A stretch of 47,716 nt of DNA from an uncultured Schlesneria sp. GTDB taxonomy: Bacteria > Planctomycetota > Planctomycetia > Planctomycetales > Planctomycetaceae. How positions within the stretch are numbered: the first letter of the stretch is position 1; every line of letters starts with the position of its first letter. A program made the position numbers and the translations under genes. Positions 39,257-47,625 of the stretch are shown here, piece by piece. The stretch lies in assembly GCA_903899985.1 (NCBI GenBank), contig CAIULL010000046.1:1-47716 (forward strand), read 5' to 3'. The notes beneath the pieces are model-generated. The model saw only the letters and a program-made list of their open reading frames with translations. It made no database searches and was not told where the DNA came from.

Positions 39257-39538
39257 ATGCGAGTCGGCGAGGTGATCGGAAAGGTGACATTGTCCAGGTG
39301 CAGCCCGACAGTCTCGGGTGGTACGTGGCTTGTCGTCGTGCCGCTGAACGTCGCAGGACTTAAGGGAGACCCCGCCGGGCGTGATGAAGCTGTGATCGTC
39401 TATGACGAACTTGGAGCATCGCCAGGCTCAAAGATCGGATTCAGTGAAGGGGGTGAAGCGGCCAATCCCTTTGCCCCTGACTACAAACCGCTCGACGCCT
39501 ACAACGCCTGTATTTTAGATACGATCGAAGTGGAATAA
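39257..39538 (+). CDS. BMC-P shell vertex protein 3 (EutN/CcmL family)
   Basis: 93 residues: MRVGEVIGKVTLSRCSPTVSGG, WLVVVPLNVAG and the ending DAYNACILDTIEVE are the EutN/CcmL pattern. Three BMC-P copies with two BMC-H and no tandem BMC-T gene are typical of planctomycete loci. AAGGA precedes the ATG by about 6 bases. Confidence 0.93.
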   Translation: MRVGEVIGKVTLSRCSPTVSGGTWLVVVPLNVAGLKGDPAGRDEAVIVYDELGASPGSKIGFSEGGEAANPFAPDYKPLDAYNACILDTIEVE

Positions 39539-39571
39539 TCGAAGATTGCCGAAAAAAAGGAAACGTACAAC

Positions 39572-40495
39572 ATGTCCAGCCAATGGAATTCCGGGATTAA
39601 TGATCGGAAACTGAAAGAAGAGATCTGTGAGATCGGTCGTCGCGTCTACAACAAGGGATTCGCTGCCGCCAACGACGGAAACATTTCGATCCGCGTCGGC
39701 GAAAACGAAGTCCTTTGTTCGCCGACAATGATCTGTAAAGGTTTCATGACTCCCGACGATATCTGTGCCGTCGATATGGAAGGGGTTCAGATCGCCGGTA
39801 AGCGGAAACGGACAAGCGAAGTCCTGTTACACCTGGCGATCATGAAACACCGTCCGGACGTGAAGGCGGTCGTTCACTGCCATCCGCCACATGCCACGGC
39901 ATTCGCCGTTGCTCGCGAACCGATTCCGCAATGTATTCTGCCCGAGATCGAAGTCTTTATGGGTGAAGTTCCCATCGCCCCTTACGAGACGCCAGGTGGA
40001 CATGCCTTTGCCAATACGGTTGTGCCGTTCCTCGGGAATGGAACTAACACGATTATTCTGACCAATCACGGTACCGTGACGTTCGGAAAATCTCTGGAAG
40101 ACGCGTATTGGAAAACCGAAATCCTCGACGCTTATTGCCGAATTCTGCTGCTCTCCAAGCAGTTGGGAAAAGTGACGTATCTTAACGAACGTGAATCGGT
40201 CGAGTTGCTTGATCTGAAGAAGAAACTCGGATTCGATGATCCGCGATTCCACGTCGAAAACTGTGATCTTTGCGGTAACACGGCTTTCCGCGATGGTTAT
40301 AAAGAGAACAAGCTCGAACCGATCGCGTTTGAACCACCTCCGCAATATGCCGGCTATCTTGAACGCCAGAAGACGGGTACGACAACAACGTCAGCAAAGC
40401 CAACGGAAACAACGTCGGCGGTCAGTCCGGAAGTTGATACGGAATCGCTGGTCAGACTGATCACCGAACAGGTCCTTGCGGCGATGAACAAGTAG
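39572..40495 (+). CDS. class II sugar-phosphate aldolase with C-terminal encapsulation peptide
   Basis: Splits a deoxysugar phosphate (L-fuculose-1-phosphate or L-rhamnulose-1-phosphate type) to DHAP and L-lactaldehyde. 307 residues: SEVLLHLAI (E83), VVHCHPPHATAF (H102, H104), and NHGTVTFG (H166) are the zinc and base ligands of the fuculose-phosphate aldolase family. A small CxxC (ENCDLCGN) lies in the C-terminal half. After a Thr/Ser/Pro linker, residues 289-307 (DTESLVRLITEQVLAAMNK) form an amphipathic encapsulation peptide. AAGGA precedes the ATG. It feeds aldehyde to the dehydrogenase inside the shell (inference). Confidence 0.92.
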   Translation: MSSQWNSGINDRKLKEEICEIGRRVYNKGFAAANDGNISIRVGENEVLCSPTMICKGFMTPDDICAVDMEGVQIAGKRKRTSEVLLHLAIMKHRPDVKAVVHCHPPHATAFAVAREPIPQCILPEIEVFMGEVPIAPYETPGGHAFANTVVPFLGNGTNTIILTNHGTVTFGKSLEDAYWKTEILDAYCRILLLSKQLGKVTYLNERESVELLDLKKKLGFDDPRFHVENCDLCGNTAFRDGYKENKLEPIAFEPPPQYAGYLERQKTGTTTTSAKPTETTSAVSPEVDTESLVRLITEQVLAAMNK

Positions 40496-40553
40496 GACTC
40501 ATTATTCAACCGGTTTTTCGGTGGCGGAAACCACCGTGATGAGAGAGGTTATT

Positions 40554-41477
40554 ATGAAAGTCAGTATCATCGGCGGGGGCGGTCTGGTCGGTTCGTGCGC
40601 GGGGTTCGCTCTGCAAGCGGGCAAGATTGTGCGGCACATTCATCTGGTTGACGTCAATCAGGAGGCGTGCGAAGGTCAGGCATTAGACCTGCTGCACGGA
40701 GCCAGCATTCTGGCCGATCAGAAAATCACGTCCGGCGACATGAAGTCATGTTCAGACAGCGATGTTGTCGTGATTACCGCAGGACTTCGGCGCAAACCTG
40801 ACGAAAGTCGTCTGGACCTCATCAACCGTAACGTGGTTCTGTTCCGCGGGATTCTGACAGAACTGAAATCGAGTGGTCTTCGCAAGGATGCCATCGTTTT
40901 CGTTGTTTCCAATCCCGTTGACGTTTTGACCTACCTGGCCATCAAAGAACTGGGTCTACCTGCATCTCAGGTGATCGGTCTGGGGACCGTGCTTGATACG
41001 ACACGGTTACGAAGCATGCTCGCACAGCGGCTTGATGTTCCACCGACGCAGGTCGACGTCACGATCTACGGGGAACATGGCGACAGCATGGTCCCGATCT
41101 GGTCAGCGGCTCAAATCGCTGGTCTTCCACTCGATAAATATCCCGGCGTGAATTCTCAATTGATCGCCGACGTTGAAAAGAAGACCCGGGGAAGCGGCGC
41201 CGAAGTGATTAAGAAGAAAGGTGGAGCCGGTTTCGCAGTGGGTGTTTCCATTGCCGACGTCGTGCATGCCATCGCTTTGGATCAACGTCGGATTCTGCCC
41301 GTCTCTTCGTTACAATCAGGGGCGTATGGTCTGCGCGATGTTGCGATTTCTGTCCCGACCGTGATCGGACGAAAGGGAGTCCTCGGTGTGATCGAAGTGG
41401 AGCTGTGGCCAAAAGAAAAAATGGCCCTTCAGAAGTCAGGCAGTGTCCTGCGTGAGACCATTGAGAAAGTCCTGTAA
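40554..41477 (+). CDS. lactate/malate dehydrogenase family oxidoreductase
   Basis: 307 residues, NAD-dependent. GGGGLVGSCAGFAL at 7-20, substrate-loop TAGLRRKPDESRLDL at 75-89, catalytic VVSNPVDV, DTTRLR and GEHGDSMVP (His 175). The loop residue after TAGLR is Arg (R80), as in malate dehydrogenases, but E84 is as in lactate dehydrogenases; the substrate is ambiguous. In planctomycete BMC loci such an enzyme is thought to recycle NAD+. No encapsulation peptide is visible. ATG 40554 is preferred to GTG 40521 because GAGG lies 5 bases before it. Confidence 0.85.
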   Translation: MKVSIIGGGGLVGSCAGFALQAGKIVRHIHLVDVNQEACEGQALDLLHGASILADQKITSGDMKSCSDSDVVVITAGLRRKPDESRLDLINRNVVLFRGILTELKSSGLRKDAIVFVVSNPVDVLTYLAIKELGLPASQVIGLGTVLDTTRLRSMLAQRLDVPPTQVDVTIYGEHGDSMVPIWSAAQIAGLPLDKYPGVNSQLIADVEKKTRGSGAEVIKKKGGAGFAVGVSIADVVHAIALDQRRILPVSSLQSGAYGLRDVAISVPTVIGRKGVLGVIEVELWPKEKMALQKSGSVLRETIEKVL

Positions 41478-41579
41478 CTCCCCCGAGGAACTTGACATTG
41501 CGAGTGTCACAAAAGATCCTTGGGTTAATGGAGCGGAAGCTCCTGACAAACCGCAGGTCGCGGATCTCGAGGTTTATGC

Positions 41580-42653
41580 GTGTCATTGTTTCGTTCATTT
41601 CGACGTAACCGGAAGACCGTGGGGCGGGACGAACAAATCGTCTTGTATCCGTCGTTCGGATCGCGCACGCCAGACGGACGTTCGTGGTCGTTGATCGTAC
41701 AAGGCTGCGTGTTCGATCCCCGGTTGCCGTGGTTCCGGCGTTCGCCCGTGATGGGATTGATCCAGCGGGCCATGCGCATCGATCGTTCGGCCGACGAATA
41801 CTTCCGTCAGCGGATGCGGCAGTTTTTGATGTCGGGTCTGAAGGGACGTTCGGTCAGCGTCTTGATCGGCGACCGTGAATTTCCCGTTGCCGAATCCGAT
41901 TACATGGGTTTGTTCAAGGGGACAGTGGAAGTCCCTGACGAAGACGTATCGAGACTGGCTCAATCAATCGAGAACAGCGGTCGCTGGTTGGGATGTCAGG
42001 CCGTTTTGAATGCCCCTGATGAGCGTGAATTTGCCGGCCGCCTGCAATTGATCGAACCGACCGGGGTTTCGATTATCTCGGATGTTGACGATACGATTAA
42101 GCATAGTAACGTCAGCAATCGACGTGACCTGTTCCGCAACACGTTTGCCAAGCGTTTTGTTCCGGTCACGGGGATGCCCGAGCTTTATCGTGATTGCGCG
42201 ATCGCAGGTGCCGTTTTTCATTTTGTGTCAGGAAGCCCCTGGCAACTTTACGAACCCTTGCACGAATTCTGCCGGACGGAAGGTTATCCTTGTGGTTCCT
42301 TTCATCTGAAACGCTTCCGGTTTCGCGAAGCCGCGAAAAAGCTGCGTAAGTCACCTCAGAAAGCCTATAAGCGAACCGCCATCGAACCGATCTTGCTCGC
42401 GTTTCCCCAGCGTCGTTTTGTTTTGATTGGTGATTCGGGCGAGCAGGACCCGGATATCTACGGCAGCTTCTTGCGGGAATTCCCCGATCAGATTATCGGT
42501 GTCTTTATCCGAGCCATCCGTGGCGAGTCGCGACAGTCCGAGCGGATCCGAAACGCTTTCGATGGGGCCGACCCCGCAAAATGGTCGCTGTATGTCGACC
42601 CGGACGAGATTCGAGCCGAAGTCTCTCGGCTTGTGACCGTCGGTCATTCCTGA
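41580..42653 (+). CDS. App1/DUF2183-family phosphatase
   Basis: 357 residues with the DUF2183 (phosphatidate phosphatase App1) catalytic part: SIISDVDDTIKHSN (HAD-like DVDDT), FHFVSGSPWQLYEPL, FILIGDSGEQDPDIY-like text reading VLIGDSGEQDPDIYGSF, and AIRGESRQSERIR. App1 dephosphorylates phosphatidate in yeast; the bacterial substrate is unknown. No signal peptide. GTG start at 41580 with GAGG 7 bases before. The last 10 bases overlap the convergent gene on the other strand. Whether it belongs to the BMC operon is uncertain; the gap is 102 bases. Confidence 0.85.
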   Translation: MSLFRSFRRNRKTVGRDEQIVLYPSFGSRTPDGRSWSLIVQGCVFDPRLPWFRRSPVMGLIQRAMRIDRSADEYFRQRMRQFLMSGLKGRSVSVLIGDREFPVAESDYMGLFKGTVEVPDEDVSRLAQSIENSGRWLGCQAVLNAPDEREFAGRLQLIEPTGVSIISDVDDTIKHSNVSNRRDLFRNTFAKRFVPVTGMPELYRDCAIAGAVFHFVSGSPWQLYEPLHEFCRTEGYPCGSFHLKRFRFREAAKKLRKSPQKAYKRTAIEPILLAFPQRRFVLIGDSGEQDPDIYGSFLREFPDQIIGVFIRAIRGESRQSERIRNAFDGADPAKWSLYVDPDEIRAEVSRLVTVGHS

Positions 42654-44908
42654 AACGTCATCAGCTTTCGGTAGACGACGATGTCATCCTTTTCGGGAAC
42701 GATGATCACGAGCAACCAAGCTTCGGGGTCACTCGAATCCAAAAGCGGCAGGTCATCCCCGATCGTGCCCCCTTTGGGGCTTGTTTGTTTTATCAACGCG
42801 AATGTCCCCTGGTCGACTGCTGCCACCGAGGCCTGGTAGATCCAGCGTAGAAGATCGGGCTCAAAGATCATCTGCAAGGCCACATCAGTTTCTTGCGGCA
42901 TACCCTGAATGGGAACGTTGTTAATGACTTGTGCCGACATTCCTGCAGGTCTGGCAGAACGCCAGCTTTGTGAGTGATCATAGGCCCAACGGTTTTTACC
43001 GGTGAAACACGCCACCATGGCTTGCTCGCCCCAGCGTGTTTTTGCCAGGCTGACTAGTTTCTGGGGAACCTGATGACTTTGAATCACCTGCGACTCGGCA
43101 GTTGTCAGATCGAACTCTGACCAGTCAACTTCCGGCCGGGCTGCTGATCCAGGAATTGACATCATTCGATTGAGCTGCGGCGTCCATTTGGCAAGGTCTT
43201 GCATCGCCGTGAACTGAGTCGGGATACGACCTTGAACGTTTGTGGTCAACTGCCGGATTGGCCCGTCACTTGCCGCTACAACTGATGCAGGGCCAGGTCC
43301 CTGAAAAGTGATCATGCGACCGTTTTGAATCACGAAGCCTGATCCAGCACCCGCCCATTGTTGTGAGTTACGATCTTTCGATGACCCGGTACTCAGTGGG
43401 GTGAATAAACCTTTTTCCACGTCCGTTGTCACCTGATGGGTAGACGCCACGAACAGTAGCTCAAATCGATTTGTGCGAACAATATCGCCCGATGGGCTGA
43501 GATCCCGAACGACAAGGGCACGTCGAGTTTCGGCGGCGGACATATAGCTGTTTGACAGCCAGACCGTCAGCGCGGTCACTCCCAATGTCGCAAGGGGAAA
43601 CGTCAGCCAAGTCAGTTTTCTTAATCGTAACCAGCCCAGACAAAAATAATCTCCAGGGCCTATCAGGCAGACAAATGCGGTCAGTATGGCTGTCAACAGT
43701 GACAGCGGCACCATTCGAACCCCTTCGGGCATTAAGCGATCAAGCAACTGGTCCGACCGCAGCGATGTTCGAGTGAAAAGTGCTGAGGTTAATCCCCATT
43801 GGTCGAAGTTCGGGCGACTCGTTGTCGTCGGTCGACCGTCAGGACCAACGACCTGCCATGACACGTCAGGCTTGGGAACCGGTTGAAATCGCCATTTCCA
43901 CAGCGGGCCGGCAATCGCCCGCCAGGTCTCCATGGGAACAGTAATCTCCTGATCTGGATTTTCCGTGCGAATCACGACATCTCCCAGTCCACATTTGACA
44001 GCCATGGCGGGGAGGTCACTCGGGATCGTATCGGCAGGCAATTTTCCGGTTGTGTCTGCGAGAAACTGGATTTCTTGATGATCGTCTTTTACCAGGCTTC
44101 GTAGAAAATCAAGATGGTAAGGCTCTAAAACTCCATTGGGTTCCACGTACAGGCTTCCTCCTGCCCTGATCCATGCCAGCATTCCTTCGAGCTGAGGTTT
44201 TCGAAGATTTCGAAATTCGTCATTCAGCAGGATCACCACATCGTAGCCGCAGTACGCGAGCGGTTCTGATGGAAAATCGGCCGGGTCGATCGACGCCAGG
44301 AATGTTTGTACGTGCTCGGTTTCATCAAATGGAATCTGCCCATTTGGTAATTTCTGGTTGTTAGGCAAAACGGGAATCAGGTTCTCAAACTTCAAACGTT
44401 CGATCACTTTGTCCCGTTGTGGCGATTTTTTGCGAACGGTCCGCGATTCACCCGCAAGACAGATGAAAACGGACTTTGTCGCAAACGGGACTCGCAGAAG
44501 CTGTTGACCGAGTTCGCCGGAATACTTCTTCCCTCGAAACGAGATGTCGACGTAAAGCCGATCGACCGTCTGAGAACAATTCACTGCGGGGAGCATAACG
44601 CGGATCCGTTGCTCAGGGCCGTTTAACGTCAGCTCTTCTGTTTCCACGACGGCAAACTGAAATCCTTCAGAATGCACAACGAACCGAAATTTGCCGGTGA
44701 CCAGCCCCTTGTCCTGAATCTTGACGTCCCACCACGTCAGCATCGGTCGCCCAATGGCCACCGAAGGCTGCATGGTTGACGATTCGATCGCCAGTGGCCT
44801 CATCTGAGCAAACGCAGACGATGCTTGCAGGATGAGACTGACCGCAAGAAACAGGATGAACTGTCTGATGTCGGAAGCAGCAAATGATCGATCATGATCG
44901 GCCAGCAT
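42644..44908 (-). CDS. exported/membrane protein with DUF4350-like core, unknown function
   Basis: 754 residues. Signal peptide or anchor at about 16-35 (ending SSAFAQ), an Ig-like beta-rich start, then CGYDVVILLNDEFRNLRKPQLEGMLAWIRAGGSLYVE (about 217-253), a Rossmann-like region like the GATase1/DUF4350 proteins found near BatA or MoxR operons, and two membrane helices (about 410-470, SLLTAILTAFVCLIGPGDYF and LTFPLATLGVTALTVWLS), followed by a large extracytoplasmic C-terminal domain. Function unknown. The start ATG 44908 lacks a strong ribosome site. Confidence 0.7.
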   Translation of the reverse strand: MLADHDRSFAASDIRQFILFLAVSLILQASSAFAQMRPLAIESSTMQPSVAIGRPMLTWWDVKIQDKGLVTGKFRFVVHSEGFQFAVVETEELTLNGPEQRIRVMLPAVNCSQTVDRLYVDISFRGKKYSGELGQQLLRVPFATKSVFICLAGESRTVRKKSPQRDKVIERLKFENLIPVLPNNQKLPNGQIPFDETEHVQTFLASIDPADFPSEPLAYCGYDVVILLNDEFRNLRKPQLEGMLAWIRAGGSLYVEPNGVLEPYHLDFLRSLVKDDHQEIQFLADTTGKLPADTIPSDLPAMAVKCGLGDVVIRTENPDQEITVPMETWRAIAGPLWKWRFQPVPKPDVSWQVVGPDGRPTTTSRPNFDQWGLTSALFTRTSLRSDQLLDRLMPEGVRMVPLSLLTAILTAFVCLIGPGDYFCLGWLRLRKLTWLTFPLATLGVTALTVWLSNSYMSAAETRRALVVRDLSPSGDIVRTNRFELLFVASTHQVTTDVEKGLFTPLSTGSSKDRNSQQWAGAGSGFVIQNGRMITFQGPGPASVVAASDGPIRQLTTNVQGRIPTQFTAMQDLAKWTPQLNRMMSIPGSAARPEVDWSEFDLTTAESQVIQSHQVPQKLVSLAKTRWGEQAMVACFTGKNRWAYDHSQSWRSARPAGMSAQVINNVPIQGMPQETDVALQMIFEPDLLRWIYQASVAAVDQGTFALIKQTSPKGGTIGDDLPLLDSSDPEAWLLVIIVPEKDDIVVYRKLMTFQE

Positions 44909-45255
44909 TTGAGGGTCATTCCTGACAAGTGGTTTCGCTGAGAAATGATGAAACAGATTCTACTGTTGCTTGTCCCACATTTCATTAACACCAATCGACA
45001 GAGTGGTTGCAAAATCAGCGAATGCGGTCTGTTCTACTCACGAATCAGTGTCTGAAGTCTCGACCACGTGGCCGACGCTGCTCGCGTTGTAAGTGATCTG
45101 AAAAACATCACGTCTTGCGATGCAGCAACGCACGGTTTCCGCCTCAGTCAAAAAGCACTCCAATTGACGCACTCAAGACATTTTGACATTGTACTCCTGT
45201 GTGAATCAGACACGCAAGACCCTTGTCAAGAACGTCGATCCGTCTTGGGGGAATC
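44909..45255. other. divergent intergenic region
   Basis: 347 bases without a convincing gene. Several TTGACA/TTGACG hexamers occur (45168-45195) but none has a good -10 partner, so no promoter is marked. Confidence 0.4.
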
Positions 45256-45738
45256 ATGGGCGAGTTTTTTCGAGGGTGGAAGCGAAAAGCCGGAATGCTG
45301 ACGCTGGTTCTGGCGTGTGTGTTCATGGCAGGTTGGGTACGGAGTTCGTTTTTCATCGAAGGTGTCGTGATTCCACTCGGGATGAAAAGTTCAGCATCGT
45401 TGGTGTCGAGTGATTCCTCGCTGATCTGGCTGACGCAGCAAGGCGACGGTCTCTTTCCTTTCCCCAACATCGTCTCCAGACGCGTCTCGGACATTGACGA
45501 CCGGATCTTTGAAAATCCATTATTTGAATGGCGTTGGAGGCGGTGTGGCTTTGGAATCGGCGCCTGCGTCGATGGGACAAAGCAAGTTGGCACTCAAATG
45601 ATTCAAATGACACCCGGCACAGTCGCTGTTGTTCCCTGCTGGTCCGTCACCATCCCTCTGATGCTCGTCTCAATGTGGCTCCTCGTCTTTTCCAAACCGC
45701 GCCAATCAATATCCCAACCCACTTCCCAATCCCCCTAA
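45256..45738 (+). CDS. tandem-family membrane protein, copy 1
   Basis: 160 residues. Starts MGEFFRGWKRKAGMLTLVLA then a hydrophobic helix ending MAGWVRS, an unrelated-looking middle (about 35-115), and a C-terminal membrane helix VVPCWSVTIPLMLVSMWLL with a short Pro/Ser tail. It is the first of four paralogs with the same ends. Function unknown. ATG 45256 follows a GGGGGA run; the upstream frame start (45223) is not needed. Confidence 0.7.
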   Translation: MGEFFRGWKRKAGMLTLVLACVFMAGWVRSSFFIEGVVIPLGMKSSASLVSSDSSLIWLTQQGDGLFPFPNIVSRRVSDIDDRIFENPLFEWRWRRCGFGIGACVDGTKQVGTQMIQMTPGTVAVVPCWSVTIPLMLVSMWLLVFSKPRQSISQPTSQSP

Positions 45739-45754
45739 GAAGCGGCAGGTTCAA

Positions 45755-46126
45755 ATGATGGTGAACAGTGAGACGGTGGAACCAGTTATCAAACCGCAGT
45801 ATCACGGAAAGTGGCTCGTGGCCGGATTCTTCATTTATCTGATCACAATGTTCGTCTGTTTTGCAAACTTCAGAGAGGACTGGCTATATGATGTCGTTTT
45901 ACCGCTCTTTTGTTGCTTGAATCCGGTGATTCAATTGGCTTTGCTCACCAGGCAATTCCGTCCCCGAAAACGGCTATTTTCCTGGACGGCCGTTTCGATC
46001 TTTATCGTGACGATGTTGTTGTTCGAGTTACTTCAACTTTATGTCGAGGGACTGTCATCTTTGGGTGCGATGGAGCGACAACGCAAATACGGTCGCCACG
46101 CTAAAGAAGCACTGTATGGGCACTGA
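45755..46126 (+). CDS. three-helix membrane protein between family copies
   Basis: 123 residues, unknown function. Hydrophobic segments at about 20-42, 50-68 and 75-96, with a Lys/Arg/Gly-rich end. It does not share the family's FFxGWRRK start. It sits 16 bases after copy 1 and 16 before copy 2, so it is likely part of the operon. Confidence 0.6.
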   Translation: MMVNSETVEPVIKPQYHGKWLVAGFFIYLITMFVCFANFREDWLYDVVLPLFCCLNPVIQLALLTRQFRPRKRLFSWTAVSIFIVTMLLFELLQLYVEGLSSLGAMERQRKYGRHAKEALYGH

Positions 46127-46142
46127 CACGTTGGAGTGAATC

Positions 46143-46646
46143 ATGCATGAATTCTTTCAACCGTGGCGACGGAAGATCGGCTTATTAACGTTGATGATGG
46201 CGTTGGCATTGGCGGGTGGTTGGGTCAGGAGTCCTTTTGTTGAAGATTCAATCGAGATTCCGACCGGAAAACATTCCTCGATATCCTTGGTGTCTGCATT
46301 CTCACAACTCTTGCTGAAAGTCGAGTTCCGCCGTTTTAGAGAGGACACACTTCCCATACCAAGTTTCAGAAGTGTCAAACTTTGGGACGGCATCAAGTGG
46401 TATGACGATCCACCAACCGTTTTTCATTGGGAATGGAACGGGTTTGCACTTGCTGAAGTGCCATATCAGGAACTGTTAGACGACGATTGGCGGGACTACC
46501 GTTCGACATACTACTTCGCTCCATACTGGTCCATCGTTATCCCATTGACCCTCATCTCACTTTGGCTTTTGCTTTCTAAGTCCCCTCAATCGAATCAGAT
46601 GAAAACTGGTGAACCCATTCCTGTCGCAGGAGGGGCGAAATCATGA
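46143..46646 (+). CDS. tandem-family membrane protein, copy 2
   Basis: 167 residues. Starts MHEFFQPWRRKIGLLTLMMA, continues into a hydrophobic helix ending AGGWVRS, has a variable soluble middle with many aromatic residues, and ends APYWSIVIPLTLISLWLLL plus a GGAKS tail. GGAG precedes the ATG by about 8 bases. It overlaps copy 3 by four bases (ATGA), with AGGAGG inside its own end serving copy 3. Confidence 0.72.
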   Translation: MHEFFQPWRRKIGLLTLMMALALAGGWVRSPFVEDSIEIPTGKHSSISLVSAFSQLLLKVEFRRFREDTLPIPSFRSVKLWDGIKWYDDPPTVFHWEWNGFALAEVPYQELLDDDWRDYRSTYYFAPYWSIVIPLTLISLWLLLSKSPQSNQMKTGEPIPVAGGAKS

Positions 46647-47155
46647 CGGACGTATTCGCAGGGTGGCGACGTAAGTTTGGCATGATGACGCTGTTAATGG
46701 CGTTGGTGGGGATGGCCGGATGGGTACGAAGTGGTTTGAGGGTGGATTTTGTCTGGTTTCCGACTGCCACGTTTGGCTATAGCTTTGAATCCCTTCATGG
46801 ACTTGTTCGACTGACCAGAGGGACGCCGGTTGCTTCAGGAATGCCAGTTCAATTCGGTTCTGAAAGTCTAAGATTGCCGCCTCATCTCAAATTTGACGAC
46901 ACCGGCAATCCGTTACCGTTCGATCCGTGGGAAAAGCTAGACATTGAATGGCAATCGAATTGGTTTGCCTTCAGCTTTGGTACCGCCATGATCAAGGGGT
47001 CCATTGCAAAAATCGAAATGTGCCTCATCCCTTACTGGTCCATCGTCGTCCCACTGACGGTTCTCTCGGCTTACCTGCTTCTCACTAAGCCCCGCAAAGC
47101 GACACCAAACAAAATCCGGGAACCGATCCAAAACAACGGAGGGGCGACATCATGA
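46643..47155 (+). CDS. tandem-family membrane protein, copy 3
   Basis: 170 residues. Starts MTDVFAGWRRKFGMMTLLMA then a helix ending MAGWVRS, a variable middle (about 35-130), and a C-terminal IPYWSIVVPLTVLSAYLLL with a GGATS tail. The gene end, GGAGGGGCGAMATCATGA, is the same as the end of copy 2, so the duplicated unit includes the coupled ribosome site. Confidence 0.72.
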   Translation: MTDVFAGWRRKFGMMTLLMALVGMAGWVRSGLRVDFVWFPTATFGYSFESLHGLVRLTRGTPVASGMPVQFGSESLRLPPHLKFDDTGNPLPFDPWEKLDIEWQSNWFAFSFGTAMIKGSIAKIEMCLIPYWSIVVPLTVLSAYLLLTKPRKATPNKIREPIQNNGGATS

Positions 47156-47625
47156 AAGAATTCTTTCAGGGGTGGAGACGGAAAATCGGCGTCGTGACGC
47201 TGGTGATGGCGTGCTTTTTCATGGCGGGATGGATGAGGAGTTTGACTTTGAATGAGTGTGTCATGATTCAGTTCCGTAAGGAGTGGTCGGAAGAATTTGC
47301 GTCGTTTGACGCTTCCTTGATCTGGACATCTCATCGAACCACGTTGGCTTCAGGACTGTTCCCAGTGTTCTATTCCAATCATCGTTCTGACGACGACGGC
47401 GTCTGGAAACGGCAGTTGTTTGTGCAGTGGCGTTGGCGGTTATTGGGCTTTGGGCATGGCAGCGATGACGGTGGCGCAAAGTCGATTCGCAATTTGATTA
47501 TTCATACATCCCCATCCACAGTGACGGTCGTCCCTTACTGGTCGATCGTCATTCCGCTAACGCTGCTTTCGGCATATGGGTGTAACCGGCATCCCCCGAT
47601 CACATTGGTGAAATTGGGCTGGTAG
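47152..47625 (+). pseudogene. tandem-family membrane protein, copy 4, 3' end replaced
   Basis: The frame is 157 codons. Starts MKEFFQGWRRKIGVVTLVMA and a helix ending MAGWMRS, with a variable middle and a C-terminal VVPYWSIVIPLTLLSAY. In the other copies LLL and a charged tail follow; here the sequence changes abruptly after TAT at 47577 to GCNRHPPITLVKLGW. The change point begins GGGTGTAACCGGC and looks like the edge of an inserted element. The membrane helix is shortened and the tail lost, so it may be non-functional. Confidence 0.6.
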
